From Flavobacteriales bacterium (GTDB taxonomy: Bacteria; Bacteroidota; Bacteroidia; NS11-12g; UBA955), in NCBI GenBank assembly GCA_024643755.1, contig JAHEMG010000007.1, positions 1 to 41,334 of the forward strand: 41,334 nucleotides of DNA, in the 5' to 3' direction. The notes under the pieces are model-generated. The model was given only the letters and a program-made list of their open reading frames with translations, did no database searches and was not told the origin of the DNA. This document shows, one piece after another, positions 27,217 to 35,984 of the stretch. Within the stretch, counting starts at the first letter, position 1, and every line of letters begins with the position of its first letter. Position numbers and translations under genes: made by a program.

Positions 27217-27251
27217 GATGAGGCCCGGCGAAAGCCGGGCCTCATCTTTTT
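27217..27251. terminator. Intrinsic terminator, 13-bp stem with GAAA tetraloop and T-tract
   Basis: GATGAGGCCCGGC-GAAA-GCCGGGCCTCATC-TTTTT; between convergent genes, overlaps the MFS stop codon. Confidence 0.9.
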
Positions 27252-28450
27252 CTAATCCATGCCAAACTGAGCAAAAAGCCCGCCGCGAAACCCGCCGCAC
27301 TCACCGCAAAAATACCCGGGTAATTCCACGTGAGTCCCTCAATGAAATGATTCGCCGTTAACCCACCCACAATAATCCCCAACTCCAAAAAGATAAATAG
27401 CATCGCCATCGCCCGGCCCCGATGCTCCGCATCGGCCGTGTCGCTGGCCCACGCAAACAAACTGGGTGCATTAAAACCCTGTCCAACACCATACAAAACC
27501 GCTGAAAGCCCAAACCATCCAAAACCCGGAATCGCACAATCTTGGCATCCCGTGGCCAACCGATGATCGACACAAGTGGCCAAATAATACAATATGGCCA
27601 TGGAAATAACCTGGGAAAATGTGCCTATGGCGGTACTCCAGGCCCGACCGAGTAAATCACTCACCCTACCGCTCAGCAAGCGGAAAAGCAGAGAAACACC
27701 GATGTAAATGCTCAAAAACAATCCCTTGTTCTCATAGCCCAGGGCCAAGGTGAAATCCGACATCACCGTAAGGATTGATCCCAAAGAAATACACACCAAC
27801 AGCATGATCACACTGGGTTTCCAGGCGGGCCAATAGAATAGTTGATGGATTGAAAACCTGAATTTTCGTTTCGCAGAAGCTACGCGGGTTTCGGGTAGTT
27901 GCATGAACATCAACCACGCCGTTGCTGCCAATGCCGCTGAGATGTAATACATCCAATTTATGCCCCAATGCAACGCTATCAACGCGCCAAGCGCATAACC
28001 CAACGTAGTGCCTAAGTTGTTGAACATGCCCTGCCAACCCATGGCGCGACCTCGATGCGATTCTTCCACCACGTCGGCCGTATAAGCCGTGAATCCAGTA
28101 GGGGTAAATCCCGTGGAAAAGCCATGAATCACGCGAACTGCCAAAAATCCCGCGACCGTGGTTACCCAAGGGTAAAAACATCCCGCCACAATGCAGAAAA
28201 TACATCCCCCGATCATCGCCCAGCGACGTCCCCAGTTATCGGTGATCCAACCGCTGAAAGGTCGGGCAATCAATGCACTAAATGAAAATGCAGGAATGAT
28301 CCATCCCACGTATTCACCACCTCCGCGCGCCCGCAATTCTGCCGCAAGCTCGGGTAATATCAAATTGAAGGATAAGAAAAAACTCATCGCCCCAACACAC
28401 ATGACCCAAAACGATCTGGGAAAACGGTAGGGGACGGTTTGACTTGCCAT
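27242..28450 (-). CDS. MFS transporter
   Basis: 402 aa, about 12 TM; RPFSGWITDNWGRRWAMIGG between helices and RLLSGRVSDLLGRAWSTAIG in second half. Confidence 0.9.
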   Translation of the reverse strand: MASQTVPYRFPRSFWVMCVGAMSFFLSFNLILPELAAELRARGGGEYVGWIIPAFSFSALIARPFSGWITDNWGRRWAMIGGCIFCIVAGCFYPWVTTVAGFLAVRVIHGFSTGFTPTGFTAYTADVVEESHRGRAMGWQGMFNNLGTTLGYALGALIALHWGINWMYYISAALAATAWLMFMQLPETRVASAKRKFRFSIHQLFYWPAWKPSVIMLLVCISLGSILTVMSDFTLALGYENKGLFLSIYIGVSLLFRLLSGRVSDLLGRAWSTAIGTFSQVISMAILYYLATCVDHRLATGCQDCAIPGFGWFGLSAVLYGVGQGFNAPSLFAWASDTADAEHRGRAMAMLFIFLELGIIVGGLTANHFIEGLTWNYPGIFAVSAAGFAAGFLLSLAWIRKR

Positions 28451-28482
28451 AAGGGAAGGGCGATGCGCGTTTGGCCCAGTAA

Positions 28483-30129
28483 TTAGCGACTTCTGTATTT
28501 GGCGACCAAGGGCATCAATCGACCTTTGCCGAATGCTTTGGCACTTACGCGTAAAATGGGGGGCGCCTGGTATCGCTTGTATTCGCTGCCATTGACCAAT
28601 CCCACCACTTTCTCAACCACCGCGGTTTCATAGCCCATGGTGATCAATTCCTCTATGCCTTTGCGCTCTTCGATGTAGTGTTTCAACAGCTCGTCCAACA
28701 CATCGTAATCTGGCAGGGAGTCGGAATCCTTTTGTCCGGGACGCAACTCTGCCGATGGGGCTTTTTCAATGATGTTTCTCGGAATGATTTCGCCGTTTCT
28801 GTTGATGTATCTGGCCAATGCGTACACCTGATTTTTGTAGACATCGCCAATCACCGACAAGGCGCCACATAAATCGCCGTAGAGGGTGCTATAACCTACG
28901 CTCAGTTCAGATTTGTTGCTGGTATTCAACAAGATATAGCCCATTTTGTTGCTGATGGCCATCAACAATACGGCACGAGACCGGGCCTGCAGGTTTTCCT
29001 CTGCCAAATTGAATGGCTTGCCTTCAAATACGGGCGATAGGGTCTCCAAATATTGGTCGTAGATGTTTTTGATGGGCAGGGTGATGGCTTCGTTGCCCAA
29101 GTTTTTACTCAGTGTCTCGGCGTCGCTCACACTGTGGTCGGAGCTATACATCGATGGCATCAGCACTGGATGCACATTTTCTCCGCCCAATGCTGCGGAT
29201 GCCAACGCTTGAACGACCGCGCTATCGATTCCCCCAGAGGAGCCCAAAAGCGCTTGGGTGAAGCCCATTTTTTGGAAATAATCACGGATTCCGAATACCA
29301 ACGCTTTGTATAATTGCGCGGTATCATCGGTATCTAAGGGTACAGAATTTCCAACAGAGAATTTTCCATTGGCGAATTCCGCATAAACAACGGTTTCCTC
29401 GAAGCTAGGGGCTTGGATTACCACTTCGCCATTGCCATTGACCGCCCTGCTGGAGCCATCAAACAATAACTCTGTGTGAACACCCACTTGGTTGACGTAC
29501 AAAACGGGCAAATCGAACCGCGCTGCTTGTCCGCCAAACACACGATTTCGCTGCGATTGCTTGCCAATATGAAACGGCGATGCCGATGGATTGATGATCA
29601 AATCAGCGCCGAGGTCTTTCAATGCCTGTCCGGGACTCACCGGGTATTCAAAATCGTTGTACACATCCCACAGGTCCTCACAAATGGCGATTCCGATGGT
29701 TACGCCTTTGTATTCAATGACTTGCGCGTTGGTTTCGGGTTGGAAATATCGGTGTTCGTTGAACACATCATAGGTTGGCAGCAAGGTTTTGGCAATGGTG
29801 TGTTGAATTTTTCCATTGTACATAAAACAGGCAGCGTTTTGCAACAATCGCCCTTTACCAGGATTTCGGATAACGCCTCCAATGATGGCAGCGATACCGT
29901 CACATGCCCTTGCCACTGCCTCTAAGGCATGTTCACATTTCTCTACAAAGGAAGGGTAATCAAGCAGGTCGTCGGGCATGTATCCACAAACAGCCAGCTC
30001 CGAAAATACCACCAAATCTACATTGTCTTGCTTGGCTTGAAACAAGACATCCGCCATTTTTGCTGTGTTCGACTCAAAATCGCCGATGGTAAAATTGAGT
30101 TGAGCCAGCGCGATTTTCAATCCCGACAT
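28483..30129 (-). CDS. nadE: Glutamine-dependent NAD(+) synthetase
   Basis: 548 aa; N-terminal nitrilase-like domain (IALAQLNFTIGDFESN, ICEDLWD, NPSASPFHIGK) and C-terminal LGSSGGIDSAVVQALA, NTSNKSELSVGYSTLYGDLCGALSVIGDVYK. Confidence 0.96.
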   Translation of the reverse strand: MSGLKIALAQLNFTIGDFESNTAKMADVLFQAKQDNVDLVVFSELAVCGYMPDDLLDYPSFVEKCEHALEAVARACDGIAAIIGGVIRNPGKGRLLQNAACFMYNGKIQHTIAKTLLPTYDVFNEHRYFQPETNAQVIEYKGVTIGIAICEDLWDVYNDFEYPVSPGQALKDLGADLIINPSASPFHIGKQSQRNRVFGGQAARFDLPVLYVNQVGVHTELLFDGSSRAVNGNGEVVIQAPSFEETVVYAEFANGKFSVGNSVPLDTDDTAQLYKALVFGIRDYFQKMGFTQALLGSSGGIDSAVVQALASAALGGENVHPVLMPSMYSSDHSVSDAETLSKNLGNEAITLPIKNIYDQYLETLSPVFEGKPFNLAEENLQARSRAVLLMAISNKMGYILLNTSNKSELSVGYSTLYGDLCGALSVIGDVYKNQVYALARYINRNGEIIPRNIIEKAPSAELRPGQKDSDSLPDYDVLDELLKHYIEERKGIEELITMGYETAVVEKVVGLVNGSEYKRYQAPPILRVSAKAFGKGRLMPLVAKYRSR

Positions 30130-30135
30130 GCTGGA

Positions 30136-30963
30136 TTAGAAAAGGATGCCGGCAGACAATGCGATCATGTTTGAGCGACCTGATACGCGTTTGTCTTTGA
30201 AGAAATCGTTGATGCTGTTATCGAATCGCAAACCCGCAGTGAACATGGTGCTACCGGTGAGTTTGTACTCGATACCAGCGCCGATGATCAAGGGGAATCT
30301 CACCGTATTGATGTTGTCGATGAAGTCGTATTCCTTTTCACCCACAGCGCTGCCTGGGATTTGAACACCGGAGAACTGATAAACATCATTGTCTTCGTTA
30401 TTGGGATCGTGGAAAGAAATTCCCTTGTTGGTAGGGTAGATGGGGTCAGCGTTCAACGTGGTGGTTGTTAACTTCTTTTTCATGGCGAACGATGGCGCTA
30501 CACCAAATTGGAAGAAGTACTTCAAATTGCCAATTTCATCGGTCTTCATTTTAACGCTCAAAGGAATCTGCAAATACTGAATGTTGTATTTGAACTCGAT
30601 GTTTCCTTGGTCGTATTTATAAACCGTGTCGCGCGTTCCACCTGTTGGGTTGGCGATGGTTACTGTGTTGCGCAATTCTGAGCTGCTCTTGGCTTGCACG
30701 GGAATGGTAGACACCGATAATTCTGTGCCCATCCAGTAGTTACCGCTCTTGAACATTGAAAAGTCAGCGGTAACACCGTAAGAAAATCCTAGGCCCAGTC
30801 CATTGTTCGACATCGAACCCTGTTGGATATTTACCCATGAAAAGTTGGGACTTACGCGTACGCCCATTTTTACGCTAGGGGCATCTTGTGCTTGCAATGA
30901 GGAAAACCCTGTGAAAAGCAACATAGCAGCAATGCCAAAAGAAGTGTTTCTTTGTAGTTTCAT
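30136..30963 (-). CDS. Outer-membrane beta-barrel protein (PorT-like family)
   Basis: Start trimmed to MKLQRNTSFGIAAMLLFTGFSSLQAQ signal peptide; VKMGVRVSPNFSWVNIQQ, GLGLGFSYGVTADFSMF, YKLTGSTMFTAGLRFDNSINDFFKDK. Confidence 0.78.
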   Translation of the reverse strand: MKLQRNTSFGIAAMLLFTGFSSLQAQDAPSVKMGVRVSPNFSWVNIQQGSMSNNGLGLGFSYGVTADFSMFKSGNYWMGTELSVSTIPVQAKSSSELRNTVTIANPTGGTRDTVYKYDQGNIEFKYNIQYLQIPLSVKMKTDEIGNLKYFFQFGVAPSFAMKKKLTTTTLNADPIYPTNKGISFHDPNNEDNDVYQFSGVQIPGSAVGEKEYDFIDNINTVRFPLIIGAGIEYKLTGSTMFTAGLRFDNSINDFFKDKRVSGRSNMIALSAGILF

Positions 30964-30970
30964 ACGTTTT

Positions 30971-32029
30971 ATGCAAAAAAACAACAATCGTTCCATACTC
31001 ACTTACGGCATTTATCCCCTTTTGTTGGTGATTCTATTTTCTTGTACACAACAAAAGCAAGCCGAGCCAATAACCATGGCCTACAGCGACTTCGTAGCGG
31101 AGCTCGACGGACTCAGAACCAAGGGTTGTTCGGCGCAGGATATCGTTGAAATGCGCAAAAAACACGGCAGATTTTTCAACCTGTGGATGTACGAAGTGAT
31201 GGATTTTGGTCGGTTCGGACCCATTTCCGACACGGCCCGTGCGCAGTACTTGCAATATTGGCTCATGCAGAATCAGCCGGTATTTGGGGTGGTGAAGGCG
31301 CATTACACACGCAATACCGATTGGAAACCCGCGCTGGAACAGGCCTGGGCCAATTTGCAGACGGCGATGCCCAACACCCCCAATGCCAAGATTTACAGTT
31401 ATCTCTCGCAGTTTAGCAATTACAACACCTTTGTAGACACCACCATCGATCCCAAAACGGGTAAAACATCGGTGATTCTGGCTTTCAGTGAAGAAATGTT
31501 TCTGAACGATACGTTTCCGGCCTATGCGCTGCTGGAAATGCCGCCATTTTTCAATCGCTATAATGGGAGCGACCAAATCGCATCGCAATTGGTTTGGAAC
31601 TACCTAAAGATGCACCACGAGCCCCGTCACATGCGCACAACGATGCTCGATGAAATGGTGTTTCAGGGAAAATTGTGGTATAGCGTATTGCAGTTGTTCC
31701 CCAAACGCAATCCATGGGAATTGTTGGGCTATGAAAAGGCCGAGTGGGAGTGGATGATGCGCGAAGAGGGACAAATTTGGAAGCACTACCTCGACAAGCA
31801 GTTGTTGTTTAGTACCAAATTCAACGATTACAAACGCTATTTCGCATTCGGAAACAAGACCTTTGGCGGTGGAGTGCCCGAAGACTGTCCGCCACTCATC
31901 GGCAATTTCATTGGCTTGCGCATCGCCCAGGCCTATGCCGAAAAGAACAAAGCGGGGTTGTTGCAACTCTGGCAGCCCACAAAATCGAATGTGTTCTTGC
32001 AAGCATCAACCTACAATCCAATCAAGTAA
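30971..32029 (+). CDS. GldB-like gliding motility lipoprotein
   Basis: Start at MQKNNNRSILTYGIYPLLLVILFSC (lipobox); C-terminal pattern MVFQGKLWYSVLQLFPKRNPWELLGYEKAEWEWMMREEGQIWKHYLDKQLLFST...GVPEDCPPLIGNFIGLRIAQAYAEKN resembles GldB; next to nadE as in gliding Bacteroidota. Confidence 0.72.
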   Translation: MQKNNNRSILTYGIYPLLLVILFSCTQQKQAEPITMAYSDFVAELDGLRTKGCSAQDIVEMRKKHGRFFNLWMYEVMDFGRFGPISDTARAQYLQYWLMQNQPVFGVVKAHYTRNTDWKPALEQAWANLQTAMPNTPNAKIYSYLSQFSNYNTFVDTTIDPKTGKTSVILAFSEEMFLNDTFPAYALLEMPPFFNRYNGSDQIASQLVWNYLKMHHEPRHMRTTMLDEMVFQGKLWYSVLQLFPKRNPWELLGYEKAEWEWMMREEGQIWKHYLDKQLLFSTKFNDYKRYFAFGNKTFGGGVPEDCPPLIGNFIGLRIAQAYAEKNKAGLLQLWQPTKSNVFLQASTYNPIK

Positions 32030-32034
32030 ATTTG
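32027..32034 (+). promoter_or_regulatory. Candidate -7 box TAAATTTG overlapping the GldB-like stop codon
   Basis: Exact TAnnTTTG; first three bases are the TAA stop of the upstream gene; 9 nt from ATG 32044. Confidence 0.4.
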
Positions 32035-32043
32035 CCATCGAAC

Positions 32044-32511
32044 ATGAATCAGGCACTCAAAGCATACATGGATACCCGTTTGCGGGAAAATCAATTCATC
32101 CAATACATCGGATTGGAACTCACGCACATCGATTTGCACACGGCGAGTATGGAGCTCAACATTGAAGAGCACCACATGCAGCATACCGGATTTACCCATG
32201 GCGGCGTTACAGCGACAATTTGCGATGTAACCACTGGAATCGCGGCGTATACGGCGGTTTATAACGGCACCGAGGCGTCGAAAAACGTGGTAACCGTAGA
32301 TTTGAAAGTGTCGTATGTGAATCCTTCTACTGCCCCAAAATTGCGGGCCGAGGCCAAGGTGACCAAGGCGGGCAAGCAGTTGATTTTCTGTGAAGGACAG
32401 GTCTATGATGTGTTCGCGAATGGCGATGAGAAGTTGGTTGCGACTTGCGTTAGCATCATGGCGGCCGTGGATATTCCGTTGAAGTCAACGGTTAAAAATA
32501 GCGATGTATGA
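32044..32511 (+). CDS. PaaI/hotdog-fold thioesterase
   Basis: Start at MNQALKAYMDTRLREN; ELNIEEHHMQHTGFTHGGVTATICDVTTGIAAYTAV typical hotdog motif. Confidence 0.88.
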   Translation: MNQALKAYMDTRLRENQFIQYIGLELTHIDLHTASMELNIEEHHMQHTGFTHGGVTATICDVTTGIAAYTAVYNGTEASKNVVTVDLKVSYVNPSTAPKLRAEAKVTKAGKQLIFCEGQVYDVFANGDEKLVATCVSIMAAVDIPLKSTVKNSDV

Positions 32512-33263
32512 GCACGAAATACAGAGACATTTTATACAATAATTATCACACCAACCAAAGTGGTAGGGCGTCTTTGACCGATGCCAAGTCGCTGTTTGAG
32601 CGGGAGAAAAAGCAGTTTGAGCGCGAGATATTGCCCAAGTTGACGGGGATGTCGAAAAGTGCGCGCATCTTCGATTTGGGCTGTGGTAGCGGTAGTTTGT
32701 TGATGGCTTTGAAGCAGGCGGGGTATACCCAGATTTCGGGGATGGATTTGAGTCAAGAACAGGTGGATATGGCCCATGGGATGGGGGTTTCTGAAGTGGT
32801 TTTGGGCGATGCGATGCAATTTTTGCGCGATGCCCAGCAGGGATTTGATGTGATTACGGGGATGGATATCATTGAGCATTTTACCAAGGATGAATTGGTT
32901 GAGTTGTTGCAATTGATCCAGTCGAAACTGAATCCCGGTGGCATGGCCATTTTCCGTACACCCAACATGGATGCTCCGGTGGCCAGCGCGTTCGCGCTGG
33001 GCGATTTTACCCATGAGAATTATTTGAATGCCAGTTCTGCCGAGCAGGTAATGCTATCTTGTGGGTTCCACTCGGTAAACGTCCTTCCAAGCACCATGCG
33101 CGTGCAGGGTGTTTTCAAAGAGATCGTGAGAAGGATAACCTATGATTGGATGGAGCTGTTTTGGAAGTTGCAGTTGTTTGCCACGGCAAGAAGCACCCGG
33201 AAGGTGTTGTTTACGCCGAATTTGATCATTGTGGGACAAAATAATACGAATCCATCGTCATGA
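32508..33263 (+). CDS. Class I SAM-dependent methyltransferase
   Basis: 251 aa; ARIFDLGCGSGSLLMALKQAGYTQISGMDLSQEQVDMA; ATGA overlap with upstream gene. Confidence 0.88.
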   Translation: MSTKYRDILYNNYHTNQSGRASLTDAKSLFEREKKQFEREILPKLTGMSKSARIFDLGCGSGSLLMALKQAGYTQISGMDLSQEQVDMAHGMGVSEVVLGDAMQFLRDAQQGFDVITGMDIIEHFTKDELVELLQLIQSKLNPGGMAIFRTPNMDAPVASAFALGDFTHENYLNASSAEQVMLSCGFHSVNVLPSTMRVQGVFKEIVRRITYDWMELFWKLQLFATARSTRKVLFTPNLIIVGQNNTNPSS

Positions 33264-34030
33264 GTAGAAAAATCGCATTGGTTACGGGAGCCAGCAGTGG
33301 TATTGGTTATGCTACGGCGTTGATGTTGGCGCGGTTGGGGTATGATTTGATTTTGTTGGCGCGACGTCAGGAGCGCCTCCAAGCGTTGCAACTGGCCTTG
33401 TCGGACAACCCTGAAACTGTCAATGCACAGGTGTATTTGGCTGCGGTGGATGTGCGTTCATTGGAAGAAATTGAATCGTTTTACAATGCCCTGCCATCGC
33501 CCTGGAAATCCATTGATTTGTTGGTGAACAATGCCGGACTGGCCAAGGGATTGTCGAAGTTTTACGAAGGCGACGTTGACCATTGGGAGCAGATGATTGA
33601 CACCAATGTGAAGGGGTTGTTGTACATGAGTAGGACGGTAACGCCCGACATGATTGCGCGGGGTTCGGGACATATCATCAACATCGGATCGATTGCGGGG
33701 AAAGAGGTTTATGACAATGGGAATGTGTATTGCGGAACCAAATTCGCGGTGGATGCGATTACCAAGGGGATGCGGTTGGAACTTGCGGTGCACGGGTTGA
33801 AGGTGACGGGGATCCATCCGGGCGCGGTAGAAACAGAGTTTAGCGTGGTGCGATTTGATGGCGATGAAGAAAGAGCGCAAAAGGTGTATGAGGGGTTCGA
33901 TAATCTGGTTGCAGAGGACATCGCCGAGGCCATTGAATTTGTGGTTACGCGGAAACCGCATGTGAACATCAACGATTTGGTAATTATGCCCCAGGCGCAA
34001 GCCGTGGCAGGGGTGATCATTCGTAAATAA
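33260..34030 (+). CDS. Short-chain dehydrogenase/reductase (YdfG-like)
   Basis: 256 aa; ALVTGASSGIGYATALMLARLGYDLILLARR, NNAGLAKG, GHIINIGSIAGKEVYDNGNVYCGTKFAVDAITKGMRLEL. Confidence 0.92.
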   Translation: MSRKIALVTGASSGIGYATALMLARLGYDLILLARRQERLQALQLALSDNPETVNAQVYLAAVDVRSLEEIESFYNALPSPWKSIDLLVNNAGLAKGLSKFYEGDVDHWEQMIDTNVKGLLYMSRTVTPDMIARGSGHIINIGSIAGKEVYDNGNVYCGTKFAVDAITKGMRLELAVHGLKVTGIHPGAVETEFSVVRFDGDEERAQKVYEGFDNLVAEDIAEAIEFVVTRKPHVNINDLVIMPQAQAVAGVIIRK

Positions 34031-34038
34031 GCATCATT

Positions 34039-34368
34039 ATGAGTAACAAAAACAAGAACAAATCGGGGGTGGTTTACAGCACCAATCCTGATTATCAATA
34101 CAATGAGTTCGACGGCGAGGAGCAGGACACTTTGCCTCCGGCGCAGCAGAAATTGTACGTTCGCAGGGAAGTGCGCAACGGCAAGCCGTGCGTGGTAATC
34201 AAAGAGTTTGTAGGTAGTTCAGACGACCTGAAATCGTTGGAAAAAGCCCTAAAATCGCATTGCGGGGTAGGCGGCAGTGCCAAAGATGGCGACATCATCA
34301 TTCAGGGCGATTTGCATGCCAAGGTGAAGTCGTACTTGGAAGGCAAAGGGTACAAGACGAAGGGTTGA
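34039..34368 (+). CDS. SUI1/YciH-family translation initiation factor
   Basis: 109 aa; LYVRREVRNGKPCVVIKEFVGSSDDLKSLEKALKSHCGVGGSAKDGDIIIQGDLHAKVKSYLEGKGYKTKG. Confidence 0.93.
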   Translation: MSNKNKNKSGVVYSTNPDYQYNEFDGEEQDTLPPAQQKLYVRREVRNGKPCVVIKEFVGSSDDLKSLEKALKSHCGVGGSAKDGDIIIQGDLHAKVKSYLEGKGYKTKG

Positions 34369-34383
34369 TAGGAACGCTCCAAC

Positions 34384-35091
34384 CTATTTCGACTTCAGCA
34401 ATTCAGCGAATGTTTTCTTGAATTTTTCGACTTTTTCGCTCACCACGTACACGCAGTATTGGTTTTCTGGGTTGTTGGCGAAATAATCCTGATGGTAGTC
34501 TTCGGCAGGCCAGTAATTGTCTAACGGCAAAATTTCCGTAACCACTTTGCCATCGGCTGCCCAAAGTCCACTTTCTTCCACGGCTTGTTTGCTGGCCTTG
34601 GCGATTTGTGCTTGTGCCTCATTCATATAGTAAATGCCACTGCGGTACTGCGTGCCAATGTCGTTCCCCTGTCGGTTCAACGTTGTTGGGTTATGAATCC
34701 GCCAAAACACTTCCAAGATTTGTTGGTACGATGTGAGGGTGGGGTTGAAATAGATTTTGGCCACTTCTGCATGTCCGGTTCTGCCGCTGCAAACTTCTTT
34801 GTAGGTTGGGTTTTTGATCGCGCCGTTGGAATAGCCAGATTCTACATTGATGATGCCTGTCATTTGGCGATATACGGCGTCTAAGCACCAAAAGCATCCG
34901 CCAGCGAGTACACAGGAGTCGGTAGGTTGTTCAATTTCAGGATTCATGGTTTTGGGGGTATTGGGGTTTGAAGGTGTATTATTGGGTTTGGCTTTTTGCG
35001 ATTGCATGGCGCCAGAATTGCAGGAAAACAAGCAAAGTAAGATAAGCAGACCGAGTTTGTTGGAAAGGGTTTTCAGGCAATGGCGGTTCAT
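34384..35091 (-). CDS. msrA: Peptide-methionine (S)-S-oxide reductase, predicted lipoprotein
   Basis: Start trimmed to MNRHCLKTLSNKLGLLILLCLFSC (lipobox); VLAGGCFWCLDAVYRQMTGIINVESGYSNG, VCSGRTGHAEVAKIYFNP. Confidence 0.93.
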   Translation of the reverse strand: MNRHCLKTLSNKLGLLILLCLFSCNSGAMQSQKAKPNNTPSNPNTPKTMNPEIEQPTDSCVLAGGCFWCLDAVYRQMTGIINVESGYSNGAIKNPTYKEVCSGRTGHAEVAKIYFNPTLTSYQQILEVFWRIHNPTTLNRQGNDIGTQYRSGIYYMNEAQAQIAKASKQAVEESGLWAADGKVVTEILPLDNYWPAEDYHQDYFANNPENQYCVYVVSEKVEKFKKTFAELLKSK

Positions 35092-35111
35092 GGGTTGGGT
35101 GGTTTGATGTG

Positions 35112-35903
35112 TTAGCGGGCTCGGTGGAGTTGTGTGTTGAGGACCGAAACGCCCACACCCACCAATATTCCAGTAACAACGTCCGACGGATAATGTTTGC
35201 CGGCGGCGATTCTCAGGGCTGCCGTGGTCAGTGCAAGTCCGCCCGCAGTATAGGCCGTAGCTTTTCCCCAAGCGGGCATGTTGGATTGGTTCAAAGCCAT
35301 CATCAATGCCGTGGTTGCCACCGATGCGGTAATTGAACTGTGTCCACTGAAAAAGCTGTAGTGATCGTCGCGTGAGTCAGAAACAAATCCTGCCGATTGT
35401 GTATACGGTCGGTTCCGTGCCGCCAATACCTTCACCGTTTGTGTGAGGTTGGCAGTGATCCACACATTCTGTAACCCTACTGCTATGTACTCCCTGCGCT
35501 GATTTGCTGGCAAAGCCCAAGTGATTGCTCCTGCTGCCAATGCTGTGCCCATCGCTAGGCCATCAGAGATTTTGGCTGTTTTTGGCTGCAAGCGATACTG
35601 CGCCAAACCGTCAAGTACTGGGACCTCCCACGTGCGCGCTGAACCACCCCAATGGTTGTGTTCGATGAGCAAATTGATGCCCGAATGCAAGGCCAATCCG
35701 CTTGTAATTGCAACATCCCGCTGCGGTTTTAATTGCAAATACTGTCCGCGCAAAGGCATCGCACAGCAGAAAATAATGCACATTTTAACAAGTGTCAAAC
35801 CTACACCAGAGGCGGAACTCCTTGTGTTTAAGGCATTGTTTTTCAGGTGTTTGAATTTCATTGGGTGCGGCAAATGGTTAGAAAATTCTGTGCGTAAGTT
35901 CAT
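35112..35903 (-). CDS. PAP2 family phosphatase (secreted/membrane)
   Basis: KVLAARNRPYTQ, DDHYSFFSGHSSITASVATTAL, LRIAAGKHYPSDVVTGILVG; start uncertain (35903 or MKFKHLK at about 35861). Confidence 0.82.
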   Translation of the reverse strand: MNLRTEFSNHLPHPMKFKHLKNNALNTRSSASGVGLTLVKMCIIFCCAMPLRGQYLQLKPQRDVAITSGLALHSGINLLIEHNHWGGSARTWEVPVLDGLAQYRLQPKTAKISDGLAMGTALAAGAITWALPANQRREYIAVGLQNVWITANLTQTVKVLAARNRPYTQSAGFVSDSRDDHYSFFSGHSSITASVATTALMMALNQSNMPAWGKATAYTAGGLALTTAALRIAAGKHYPSDVVTGILVGVGVSVLNTQLHRAR

Positions 35904-35949
35904 TTACAAAGAAACCTGTGTTGAGGGCTGTAACCGCAAATACAATAAG

Positions 35950-35957
35950 TACCTTTG
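35950..35957 (+). promoter_or_regulatory. Candidate -7 box TACCTTTG, 27 nt before pckA ATG
   Basis: Exact TAnnTTTG. Confidence 0.45.
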
Positions 35958-35984
35958 CAGTGCCAAAGTTATTTCATTTACAGC

